DNA from: an uncultured Alphaproteobacteria bacterium
Lineage (GTDB): Bacteria; Pseudomonadota; Alphaproteobacteria; RF32; CAG-239
Length of the DNA: 45,508 nt
Assembly (NCBI GenBank): GCA_944391335.1
Contig: CALXTF010000001.1
Coordinates: forward strand, 106,199 to 151,706
Direction of reading: 5' to 3'
Within the stretch, counting starts at the first letter, position 1. Every line of letters begins with the position of its first letter. The translations under genes were made by a program, and so were the position numbers. Positions 26,084 through 33,085 of the stretch are shown here, piece by piece. Below the pieces are notes generated by a model. The model was not told the origin of the DNA and made no database searches. It saw only the letters and a program-made list of their open reading frames with translations.

Positions 26084-26191
26084 TTATTTATCCTTATAAC
26101 CCCAAAACATTTTTTATCTATAATACGGCAAATATATTTATTTGCAATAAATTTTGTTACTATATATTCTTCTTTTGTTTAAAGAAAAAAC

Positions 26192-26219
26192 TTGCTAAAA
26201 AATTTTTTTCATTTATATT
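26192..26219 (+). promoter_or_regulatory. Promoter of the rpsF operon
   Basis: TTGCTA (26192-26197), a 16-nt spacer and TATATT (26214-26219), leaving a leader of about 90 nt before rpsF. Confidence 0.55.
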
Positions 26220-26232
26220 ACCTACGTCCCTT

Positions 26233-26253
26233 GCTAAAGTTTAAAACTTTGGC
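26233..26253 (+). promoter_or_regulatory. Leader hairpin before rpsF
   Basis: GCTAAAGTT and AACTTTGGC form a 9-bp stem (one G-U) with a 3-nt loop in the rpsF leader. Many bacteria carry an S6:S18-binding leader here; I cannot show that this is that motif. Confidence 0.3.
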
Positions 26254-26316
26254 TATACAAGAACCTCTTCCTTAATATAGGAAATATTGTTGAGTATCCA
26301 TAAGGAGATAAAATAT

Positions 26317-26652
26317 ATGCAAAAATATGAAAGTGTGCTTATTGCACGTCAAGATCTCGGAGCTACTCAGGTTAATAACATCGTTTCAGATTTATCTGAT
26401 GTTATTAAAAAAGAAGGCGGCGAGATTGTTAGAGTCGATAACTGGGGGTTGAAAACCTTAGCGTATCGAATTAAAAAAAATCGTAAAGGTCATTATGTCA
26501 TCATGAATATTTCTGCTCCGGCTCAAGCAATTGCAGAGTACGAAAGAATTGTTCGTCTTAATGAAGACATTATTCGTTACATGACTGTCTGTGTTGATGA
26601 ATTTTCAGAAGGCGTCAACGTAGAAGAAAAAGAAACTGAAGAAGCGGAGTAA
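26317..26652 (+). CDS. rpsF: Ribosomal protein S6
   Basis: A small-subunit protein that binds 16S rRNA with S18. Seen: MQKYESVLIARQDL at the start, the RRM-like core (KEGGEIVRVDNWGLKTLAY) and an acidic tail (VEEKETEEAE) usual in this protein. I take the ATG at 26317 (111 aa), 9 nt after an AAGGAG site, over a TTG 30 nt upstream. First gene of rpsF-rpsR-rplI, with 6 nt to rpsR. Confidence 0.97.
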   Translation: MQKYESVLIARQDLGATQVNNIVSDLSDVIKKEGGEIVRVDNWGLKTLAYRIKKNRKGHYVIMNISAPAQAIAEYERIVRLNEDIIRYMTVCVDEFSEGVNVEEKETEEAE

Positions 26653-26658
26653 TGGATT

Positions 26659-26886
26659 ATGAATAAACAAACATTTTTCAAAAAAAAGAAATCCTGCCCT
26701 TTTTCCGGCGAAGACAGCATTAAAATTGATTATAAAGATGTCAAATTGCTTTCAAGATACATTTCGGAAAAGGGAAAAATCATTCCTAGCAGAATTACCT
26801 CTGTTTCCTCTAAAAAGCAAAGAGAACTGGCTCGCGCTATTAAACGCGCTCGTCAAATTGCTTTACTTCCATTCGTTGCTAATTAA
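26659..26886 (+). CDS. rpsR: Ribosomal protein S18
   Basis: The 75-residue partner of S6 on the 30S platform. Seen: the family core [17 protein letters not shown], then [20 protein letters not shown] and the ending ALLPFVAN. The N-terminus retains one Cys (SCPF). It sits between rpsF and rplI with short gaps, the standard operon. Confidence 0.97.
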   Translation: MNKQTFFKKKKSCPFSGEDSIKIDYKDVKLLSRYISEKGKIIPSRITSVSSKKQRELARAIKRARQIALLPFVAN

Positions 26887-26897
26887 GGAGAAAAAAA

Positions 26898-27383
26898 ATG
26901 GAAGTTATACTTTTAGAACATGTAAATAAATTAGGAAAAATGGGCGATAAAGTTAATGTAAAAAATGGATATGCGCGCAACTATTTATTGCCAACTAAAA
27001 AAGCTCTTCGTGCAACAGCAGAAAACCTTGCTTTCTATGAAAAACAAAAAGCAGAATTAGAAGCTCATAATAAGACTTTATATGCTAATGCTGTTAAACA
27101 ATCTGAAGAATTACAAGGATTTAAAGTGATCCTAATTCGTCAGGCCGCAGAAACAGGACAATTATATGGTTCCGTTACCATTAGAGATATTGCTTCTGCA
27201 ATCAAAGAAGCTGGTGTAAATGTTGAAAGACGTTATATTAATCTTGAGCGTCCAATTAAAGATCTGGGTATATATCAGGTTAAATTAAATCTTCATCCGG
27301 AAGTCAATCAAACAATTTTGGTTAATGTTGCTCGTACCGAAGATGAAGCTAAAAAACAGGAAAATGCTTTTAATAAAGAATAA
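26898..27383 (+). CDS. rplI: Ribosomal protein L9
   Basis: A large-subunit protein with two rRNA-binding domains joined by a long helix. Seen: the N-terminal signature VNVKNGYARNYLLPTKKALRAT, the connecting helix (about residues 42-75) and a C-terminal domain (LYGSVTIRDIASAIKEAG). The 161-aa length includes a short charged extension (EDEAKKQENAFNKE). A TTAAGGAG site lies 8 nt upstream. A perfect terminator ends the operon. Confidence 0.97.
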   Translation: MEVILLEHVNKLGKMGDKVNVKNGYARNYLLPTKKALRATAENLAFYEKQKAELEAHNKTLYANAVKQSEELQGFKVILIRQAAETGQLYGSVTIRDIASAIKEAGVNVERRYINLERPIKDLGIYQVKLNLHPEVNQTILVNVARTEDEAKKQENAFNKE

Positions 27384-27400
27384 TGTCCTGATGTAAATTC

Positions 27401-27434
27401 AAAAAGGCCTATCAATTAATTGATAGGCCTTTTT
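27401..27434. terminator. Terminator after rplI (works in both directions)
   Basis: A fully palindromic 34-nt sequence: AAAAAGGCCTATCAATT and its complement, starting in A and ending in T runs. It can also stop minus-strand transcripts from the tRNA-Arg side. Confidence 0.93.
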
Positions 27435-27558
27435 GAGATTCGTTTCTTATTTTTATTGTTTAAAAATGTATTTTATGACTAAAATCAAATCTATCCTTTA
27501 ATATTTTACTTATTCACTATGGTACAAAAAATAAAAGTTGGAGATATTTTTAAAAACA

Positions 27559-27635
27559 TGGCGTCGACGAGAGGACTCGAACCTCCTACCCACAGTTTAG
27601 GAAACTGTTGCTCTATCCTGATGAGCTACGTCGAC
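27559..27635 (-). tRNA. tRNA-Arg (anticodon CCU)
   Basis: A 77-nt cloverleaf on the minus strand with encoded CCA. The acceptor stem GTCGACG/CGTCGAC is perfect, the anticodon loop TTCCTAA gives CCT, and the discriminator is G. All stems pair, with one G-U in the T stem. Confidence 0.95.
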
Positions 27636-27646
27636 ACATTTTATGA

Positions 27647-27675
27647 TATTTAAAATTTGTTTTTATTTAAATCAA
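27647..27675 (-). promoter_or_regulatory. Promoter of tRNA-Arg(CCU)
   Basis: On the minus strand TTGATT (27675-27670), a 17-nt spacer and TAAATA (27652-27647), ending 11 nt before the tRNA 5' end. It lies in the 40 nt after the membrane-protein gene. Confidence 0.5.
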
Positions 27676-28077
27676 TTATTCTTCATCATCTATCCACGAT
27701 TTTAAACTCGTTATTTTGGCTTTAAAATCCAATTTGATGTTAGACCATAATTCATGAAAATCGGTTTTTTTCCAAGTCGTTATCAACCAATATGTCCCTA
27801 CGGTCATAATCGTTAAAATACCAATTGCAAAACCGCAAGCTAAAAGCCAAACAATTGTTATGCCAATGGATAATCCCAATATCACTCCGAAAGAATAATC
27901 AACGCCTTTAATAAAATAAATTGAATATATAAACATAACCAATATAATGATAAGCCCGATAAGTGAGCTTCTTCGAGCTAAAAATTCGTATCTTTCAATC
28001 TTCAGATTGATAATCCATATGCAGCTTGCTGTATAAAGACCGCAAATTATCAAACCTAATGTAAGCAATGTGTTCAT
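27676..28077 (-). CDS. Membrane protein of unknown function (133 aa)
   Basis: Not recognised. Four hydrophobic helices at about residues 3-24, 38-57, 62-80 and 82-103. The chain ends in a soluble, amphipathic tail of about 30 residues (DFHELWSNIKLDFKAKITSL) with an acidic end. There is no signal-peptide cleavage site and no catalytic motif. It lies 81 nt downstream of the M20 peptidase gene on the same strand and just before tRNA-Arg(CCU). No clear ribosome site is seen before its ATG. Confidence 0.6.
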   Translation of the reverse strand: MNTLLTLGLIICGLYTASCIWIINLKIERYEFLARRSSLIGLIIILVMFIYSIYFIKGVDYSFGVILGLSIGITIVWLLACGFAIGILTIMTVGTYWLITTWKKTDFHELWSNIKLDFKAKITSLKSWIDDEE

Positions 28078-28158
28078 TTTATGATGTATATTTTATTTTT
28101 TACTAAAAATATACTACTACTTTTTACTGTTTATGTCTACTTCTTTATTAAAGTAATT

Positions 28159-29271
28159 TCAAAGAGGGTTCAAGGTCAGTTGTCTTAAAAATAATTTTTG
28201 AATCTCAAAAAGTTGTTCTACCGATTGCCATTCTACATATTCGTCTTTGGCGTGCATTCCAGCACCGCTGCCTGAATGCATGATAATAATGGAACCGCGT
28301 TCCGCAAAAGCTCGCGAATCGGTTGCTCCGCCAATATATTCAAACTCAATCGGCTGTTGTAGATATTGTTCTGCAATTTGTTTATAGCGGCTAATATAAA
28401 AATTATCTTCTTTCATGATGACCGGACTGCCGGAAGAAATTACTTGATAATCAACGCCTTCTGCAATTAATCTTTTTAAATTGGATTCTAAATCTTTTAA
28501 AGTGGATTTTTCTGTTAATCTAAAATCAAGCAACGCTTCTGCATAGTTGGATATGACATTTGCCACTTCGCCACCATTAATTTTGGCAAAATGAACCGTA
28601 TCAATCCATGTATCTAGAGGAACAGGTGTTTTTTTATTATAATAAGGATAAAATTTGCGAATGTTTTGCCAACTTTGAAAAATCTGCTCATTGGCGTCAA
28701 TTCCTTGCCACGGGGTTGAACCATGTGCTTCTTTCCCCGTGGAAATAAGTTTGATAAAAACCGGATTTTTGCAACGTGTAACAATCTTATTAATATTGCC
28801 GGCAACATCAACATCAAGTACTATTTTTGCCTTTAAATCTTTGTTATCGGCAAGAAAAGCTTCCAATCCGAAACTTCCTTTTTCTTCATCGGAAGATAAC
28901 AATACGCCAAATTTAAGAGGAAGTTTTTCACTAATGACGTATTCTAATAATTTTAGTCCTACGGCAGCAAAAGATTTCATATCTAAGGTTCCGCGGCCAT
29001 ACATTTTGCCGTCTTTTATATTTGGAACAAACATATTGTCTGCTGCCGGCACGACGTCAATATGTCCGACAAGAAGAACATCAAAATCTCTTTTTTCTCC
29101 ATTGGAAAGTAATATGACGGGAGCTAAATTACCTTTTTGATAAATCTCTTTATATGCTTTTATTGCTAAAGCTATATCCGAAAGATATGTTATAGCTTTG
29201 TTTATTTCATCAATATTTCCCGTTTGTGTATGAAATTTTATTAATTCTATGGCTATTTCTTGTAGATTCAT
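28159..29271 (-). CDS. M20-family metallohydrolase (ArgE/DapE-like)
   Basis: A di-zinc amidohydrolase or peptidase of family M20, acting on acylated amino acids or short peptides in the cytosol. Seen: metal and catalytic sites HIDVVP (about residue 70), GRGTLDMKS, SSDEEKGSFG with the paired Glu, a dimerisation domain with STGKEAHGSTPWQG, and the closing metal His in AGMHAKDEYVE. 370 aa is typical. The ArgE (acetylornithine deacetylase) layout fits best, but motifs alone cannot separate it from DapE or other M20 members. The ATG is preceded by AGGAGAAT. No arginine genes flank it. Confidence 0.82.
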   Translation of the reverse strand: MNLQEIAIELIKFHTQTGNIDEINKAITYLSDIALAIKAYKEIYQKGNLAPVILLSNGEKRDFDVLLVGHIDVVPAADNMFVPNIKDGKMYGRGTLDMKSFAAVGLKLLEYVISEKLPLKFGVLLSSDEEKGSFGLEAFLADNKDLKAKIVLDVDVAGNINKIVTRCKNPVFIKLISTGKEAHGSTPWQGIDANEQIFQSWQNIRKFYPYYNKKTPVPLDTWIDTVHFAKINGGEVANVISNYAEALLDFRLTEKSTLKDLESNLKRLIAEGVDYQVISSGSPVIMKEDNFYISRYKQIAEQYLQQPIEFEYIGGATDSRAFAERGSIIIMHSGSGAGMHAKDEYVEWQSVEQLFEIQKLFLRQLTLNPL

Positions 29272-29360
29272 TTTATTCTCCTAATAAAATTTTACTTTTT
29301 ATTTATTATATAAGATTATTATTATAATAACTTAGATAAAAAATTATAAAAGAGGATAAT

Positions 29361-29864
29361 ATGAAAATATTTTTAAATGCTGTATTGGCTCTTTTTATGT
29401 TTATTAATCCGGTATCGGCTCAAAATAATACAGATGAGGATTCTGGTCGTATTTTACCACGAATGGCTTCTCTTAGATCAAAATTAGTTAATGCTCGTTC
29501 GGGTCCGGGATCCAGATATCCTATAGAATGGGTTTATAAACAAAAAAACGCTCCCGTCGAAATTATTGCCGAATTTGATTTATGGCGTCAGATTCGAGAT
29601 TGGGAAGGTTCTGAAACATGGGTTTATAAACCTATGTTAAGTAGTCAAAGATGGATTAAAATGACTAATCAACAAACAAGCAATATTTATGCTAAACCGG
29701 AAATAAATGCTAAAATTATTGCTAAAGTCGAAGATCAGGTCATAGGTAAAGTGGAAAAATGTCCCGAAGGTAAAGATTTTTGCTTAATTAAATTCACATC
29801 AATAGAAGGATGGGTTAAACGTGACGACTTTTTTGGCGTTTATCCCGACGAAGTCATTAATTAA
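29361..29864 (+). CDS. Periplasmic SH3-domain protein
   Basis: An exported protein of the bacterial SH3 type found widely in alphaproteobacteria; function unknown, often assumed to bind peptidoglycan or envelope proteins. Seen: signal peptide 1-20 (cleavage after VSA), a first SH3 unit with LVNARSGPGSRYPIEWVYK (residues 37-55), the W-rich DWEGSETWVYK, and a second diverged unit (NIYAKPEINAKIIAK to SIEGWVKRDD). Two Cys (CPEGKDFC) could form a disulfide. 167 aa is usual. An AGAGGA site precedes the ATG. Only 2 nt separate it from the ATPase gene. Confidence 0.85.
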   Translation: MKIFLNAVLALFMFINPVSAQNNTDEDSGRILPRMASLRSKLVNARSGPGSRYPIEWVYKQKNAPVEIIAEFDLWRQIRDWEGSETWVYKPMLSSQRWIKMTNQQTSNIYAKPEINAKIIAKVEDQVIGKVEKCPEGKDFCLIKFTSIEGWVKRDDFFGVYPDEVIN

Positions 29865-29866
29865 TT

Positions 29867-30856
29867 ATGGTAAAAAATTTAATGTGTACTATTAATGAAG
29901 TTAATTTTTCCGATATTTACATTACACCCGATAAAACAGCTTTTATTCCTGACGGAAAAACAACTAATGGGTTAATGAAATTTGAAGCGCAAGATTTTAA
30001 CACTTTTTATGATCAAGTGGAAAAATCTTTTGATGGAATTAATTCAAGTTATTCCGTTTTATATAATAAAATTCTATATCGTGTCGAAAGAAGCATCAGT
30101 ATATATGGTATTCAATATTGTATTCGAAAAATGCCTCCCGAAGTGCCTGCTTTTAGCACGCTTGGTTTTATTCCCGAATTAAGAAAATATTTATTAAACT
30201 TAAGTGACGCTGCCGGACTTATTTTATGGTCCGGACCAACCGGAGCAGGAAAAACAACCGCTGTTTCTTCTTTATTGAAAGAATATTTAATAAGAGAAGG
30301 TGGATTTGCCTATACAATCGAAGATCCGGCAGAAATGCCTCTCGACAGGACTTATAAAGCCTTAAACGGAAGTCTTGGTTTGTGTAAACAAACCCAACCT
30401 ATTGATGGAAATTGGGGAGGATGTCTCAAATCAGCTTTACGCTCTAAACCACGGTTTATTTTGGTCGGAGAAATACGTACACCGGAAACTGCCGGTGAAG
30501 TTTTGAGAGCTTGTACGTCAGGTCATTTGGTCTTATCAACAATTCATGCCAATAATGTTGCCGATGCAATTAATTCGGTTATAAAATACGCTTCTTCTGC
30601 CGGTATGTCCGAAGATTTAGCCTATGATCTGTTTTCACGCGGAATGTTAGCGGTTATGCATCAAACCTTAAATGGTATTCGTAAAAAAGTACCTTCAGTT
30701 TCTTTTCTTTTTGCGAATCCCGATACAAAACAAGGCGATCAAGTTCGAGCTATTATTAAAACAGGTAAACTTAATCTTGCAACATCTATTGATACTCAGC
30801 GTAGTCGTTTAATGCTTGGAAAAGAATTGTTCCCTTCTTTACGCGAAGAAGAATAA
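29867..30856 (+). CDS. PilT/DotB-like secretion ATPase, unaccompanied
   Basis: A GspE/PilT-superfamily hexameric ATPase, the motor class for type IV pili, type II and some type IV secretion systems (DotB/TraJ). Seen: Walker A GPTGAGKTT (about residue 123), the Asp box YTIEDPAEMPL, Walker B PRFILVGEIRTPE and the His box TSGHLVLSTIHANN. The chain is 329 aa, a retraction-ATPase size without the N-terminal GspE domain. No pilin, prepilin peptidase, platform or secretin gene is nearby; the only partner is the SH3 protein 2 nt upstream. Met1 has no clear ribosome site; Met6 (29882) is an alternative. The specific machine it serves is unknown. Confidence 0.8.
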   Translation: MVKNLMCTINEVNFSDIYITPDKTAFIPDGKTTNGLMKFEAQDFNTFYDQVEKSFDGINSSYSVLYNKILYRVERSISIYGIQYCIRKMPPEVPAFSTLGFIPELRKYLLNLSDAAGLILWSGPTGAGKTTAVSSLLKEYLIREGGFAYTIEDPAEMPLDRTYKALNGSLGLCKQTQPIDGNWGGCLKSALRSKPRFILVGEIRTPETAGEVLRACTSGHLVLSTIHANNVADAINSVIKYASSAGMSEDLAYDLFSRGMLAVMHQTLNGIRKKVPSVSFLFANPDTKQGDQVRAIIKTGKLNLATSIDTQRSRLMLGKELFPSLREEE

Positions 30857-30872
30857 CGGGTACTAAATTTTT

Positions 30873-31412
30873 TTATCCATATTGCGCTTTAATCTTGTAT
30901 ATATACTCAATTACATCAGAATGATCCCATTTCGCCGTTCCTCTGATTCGACCAATTTCCTGTCCTTGTCGGCTGACAAGAATAGTAACAGGTGAAGAAA
31001 AAATACCAAAAGCCGCACTTAAATCACTTTTGTTATCAACATAAATTTCCATTTCCGCCGCTTTATAACGTGTTAAAAATCGTTGTTGTTCTAAAAAACC
31101 TCCAGGCCATTCTTCTTTAGGAGAAATTAAGATGACGCGTATTCCGTCATTTTTTGTTTGAGTGACAAACTTTTGTAAATCTTCTAGTTCACGAATACAT
31201 GGAATACAATAACGTGACCAAAAAACAGCCAAAACAAAATCACCTTGAAAATCACTCAGTCTAATTTGTTTTCCTGTTTGTGAAAAAATAACCTTTGACG
31301 GTAATTCACGAGGTGTTTCATATATATTTATACCTTTTTCGGTAGATAAAGCTGTGTTAAAAACAAAAACAGACAATATCATGAAAAAACAAAAATGAAA
31401 AAATTTGTTCAT
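30873..31412 (-). CDS. TlpA/ResA-like thiol-disulfide oxidoreductase
   Basis: A periplasmic thioredoxin-fold protein of the AlkC/TSA-TlpA type, likely reducing disulfides in exported proteins or in cytochrome c maturation (inference). Seen: N-terminal signal or anchor (1-23), the RLSDFQGDFVLAVFWSRYC lead, active site CIPC at residues 69-72, and the cis-Pro in SSPVTILV. The motif WSRYCIPC differs from the usual WATWCxPC. 179 aa is normal. It converges on the ATPase gene with 16 nt between them and no visible terminator. It is divergent from the LptM-like gene. Confidence 0.85.
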   Translation of the reverse strand: MNKFFHFCFFMILSVFVFNTALSTEKGINIYETPRELPSKVIFSQTGKQIRLSDFQGDFVLAVFWSRYCIPCIRELEDLQKFVTQTKNDGIRVILISPKEEWPGGFLEQQRFLTRYKAAEMEIYVDNKSDLSAAFGIFSSPVTILVSRQGQEIGRIRGTAKWDHSDVIEYIYKIKAQYG

Positions 31413-31444
31413 TGCTTATTGATAACTCTTTAATATTTTTTGTC

Positions 31445-31473
31445 TTGTTTACATTCTTGAAATAAGATATAAC
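31445..31473 (+). promoter_or_regulatory. Promoter of the lipoprotein / TerY-P group
   Basis: TTGTTT (31445-31450), a 17-nt spacer and TATAAC (31468-31473), 36 nt before the small lipoprotein start. No further terminator is seen before the VWA gene, so it may drive the whole group. Confidence 0.45.
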
Positions 31474-31509
31474 ATAATTAAGAAAACAGACAAGAAAAAG
31501 GTGTAAATA

Positions 31510-31638
31510 ATGTATAAAATGTCATTACTTTATGGAATATTGTTTATTGTTGTTTTAACCCTTGCCGGTTGCGGAAAAATGTCCGCTCCGCAAATATACG
31601 AAGGAAGTGGTTATCCACATAGTTATCCACAAAAATAA
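31510..31638 (+). CDS. 42-residue LptM-like lipoprotein
   Basis: A very short gene. Seen: an N-terminal hydrophobic signal (residues 5-19) with lipobox LAGC, then GKMSAPQIYEGSGYPHSYPQK. The lipobox directly followed by GK plus a Pro/Tyr-rich tail resembles LptM (YifL) lipoproteins, which assist maturation of the LPS translocon LptD; alphaproteobacterial members often end in YP-containing tails. This assignment is by pattern only. An AAAGGTG site lies 6 nt upstream. The VWA gene begins 21 nt after its stop. Its last codons contain two DnaA-box sequences. Confidence 0.65.
   Translation: MYKMSLLYGILFIVVLTLAGCGKMSAPQIYEGSGYPHSYPQK
31611..31631 (+). promoter_or_regulatory. Two DnaA-box matches 12 bp apart
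   Basis: TTATCCACA at 31611-31619 and again at 31623-31631, both exact matches to the strongest DnaA box. They overlap the Tyr-Pro codons of the lipoprotein tail, so they may be a by-product of the repeated Tyr-Pro. Confidence 0.3.
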
Positions 31639-31659
31639 CCTTTAATCGGAAAATTCAAA

Positions 31660-32346
31660 ATGGCTGAAAATAATTTTGTTGATGAAATGATACCTTACGT
31701 CGAATTCGCAGATAACGCTAATGAACGTACACCTTGCGTATTAGTCCTTGATTGCTCCGGATCAATGCGCGGAGAACCTATAAAACAACTTAATATGGGA
31801 CTAAAAGCTCTGGAAAAAGAGCTTAAAGAAGATATAGACGCTAGTTCAAGAGTTCAATTGTTGATTATAAAAGCTTTCGGAAAAGATGAAACAGATGTTT
31901 CTGCCGATTGGATTGATGCTATGAATTTTTCCGCTCCTGAAATGGCCGCCGGTGGCCTGACGCCTCTGGGAAAAGCTATGGAACTTGCTTTAAAAAAAAT
32001 TGAAGAACAAAAATGTTTATATGATAATTGCGGTATTACTTCAAAAAGACCTTGGATTTTTTTGATTAGCGACGGAGAACCAACCGATTATGATTGGGAA
32101 ACAGTAGCTAAAAAATGCCGTGAAGCTCAAAAAAATAAAAAAGTTGTCATTCATGCCGTTGGAACAGAGGGTGCTAATTTGGAAAAATTAGCTAAATTTT
32201 CCCTTAATTCACCTAAAAGACTTAGCGGGTTGAAATTTACAGAATTTTTCTTATGGCTTAGCCGTAGCGTTTCCTGTATATCAAAAGCAGCCCCTAATGC
32301 GGAAGACCTATTTGACGATACGGGAAATTGGGATGAAGAAAATTAA
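31660..32346 (+). CDS. TerY/YegL-like VWA-domain protein
   Basis: A soluble von Willebrand factor A protein, first member of a TerY-P triad. Seen: the metal-ion-dependent adhesion site is complete, with DCSGSM (D31, S33, S35), T101 in GGLTPLGKA and D138 in ISDGEPTD. The 228-aa length matches E. coli YegL. Known: TerY-type VWA proteins occur with a PP2C phosphatase and a Ser/Thr kinase, and are proposed to act as the metal-dependent binding partner in a phospho-signalling unit. The PP2C gene overlaps its 3' end by 14 nt, so the three are co-translated. Confidence 0.88.
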   Translation: MAENNFVDEMIPYVEFADNANERTPCVLVLDCSGSMRGEPIKQLNMGLKALEKELKEDIDASSRVQLLIIKAFGKDETDVSADWIDAMNFSAPEMAAGGLTPLGKAMELALKKIEEQKCLYDNCGITSKRPWIFLISDGEPTDYDWETVAKKCREAQKNKKVVIHAVGTEGANLEKLAKFSLNSPKRLSGLKFTEFFLWLSRSVSCISKAAPNAEDLFDDTGNWDEEN

Positions 32347-33085
32347 ATATAAAAACATTAAAGTTCGTGCCGCATCAGTAACAGGTCCTGTTCATATACA
32401 TAGGGGAGAAATATGCCAAGATTTTTGCAAATACTCTACTCGTGGTAAAAATTTTGTCGGTGTCGTTTCTGATGGCGCCGGTTCGGCTAAATACGGACGT
32501 ATTGGCGCTAAAATTGTTTGTGATACATTAATCGATTTATTAGAAAACGCGCCATTAAAAAATATTCGTGAAAATATTATCCATGCCATCAATGTTGCAC
32601 GATATAAATTAATCTTTCATCGCTATAACTTAACACATAACGAAAAAGGTATTATGGCTTTTGCCGCTACGGTCGTTGGCGTCGTTTATTATCAAAATGA
32701 AGGTTTGTTCTTCCATATTGGTGACGGAGCTGCTTTAGCTTTTAGTTCTTCCGATTTATCTCATTATATCGCTTCAAAACCTGAAAATGGCGTCTTTTCA
32801 TGTGAAACTTATTTTTATACCATGGATGATTGGCAAGAAACTTTGCGTTTTACCTCTTTTTCAAATGCAGATACATTAATGTTGATGTCTGACGGTTTAA
32901 CTAATTTTTCTTTTTCGGGTGATTATAGTCAAATAGAACCTAAATTTTTACAACCAATCAATGATTTCTTGTTACAGGAAAAAAACCAAAAAAAAGCTAC
33001 TCGCGCTTTAATTAATACTTTTAATACAACGCGAGCTAAAAAAATAAATCCCGATGATAAAACTTTTTTGTGGGTTAAGCTATAA
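32333..33085 (+). CDS. PP2C-like Ser/Thr phosphatase (PphC/YegK type)
   Basis: A PPM/PP2C-family phosphatase expected to reverse phosphorylation by the kinase encoded next. Seen: metal-binding Asp set QDF (D30), VSDGAGSAK (D47, G48), FHIGDG (about 130-134), LMSDGLTNF (about 186) and PDDKTF near the end, all intact. I choose the ATG at 32333 (250 aa) because the conserved sequence begins just after it; an upstream ATG at 32297 would add 12 residues from the VWA region. It overlaps the VWA gene by 14 nt and the kinase start by one base. Size fits E. coli PphC (about 253 aa). Confidence 0.88.
   Translation: MKKIKYKNIKVRAASVTGPVHIHRGEICQDFCKYSTRGKNFVGVVSDGAGSAKYGRIGAKIVCDTLIDLLENAPLKNIRENIIHAINVARYKLIFHRYNLTHNEKGIMAFAATVVGVVYYQNEGLFFHIGDGAALAFSSSDLSHYIASKPENGVFSCETYFYTMDDWQETLRFTSFSNADTLMLMSDGLTNFSFSGDYSQIEPKFLQPINDFLLQEKNQKKATRALINTFNTTRAKKINPDDKTFLWVKL

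Noticed and set aside
28691..29140. A 149-codon plus-strand frame opposite the M20 peptidase
   Set aside because: The minus-strand frame carries all M20 motifs; this one is its shadow.
31611..31631. An origin of replication
   Set aside because: Only two boxes, inside a coding tail, with no AT-rich unwinding cluster or dnaA/hemE-type neighbours. Reported only as boxes.
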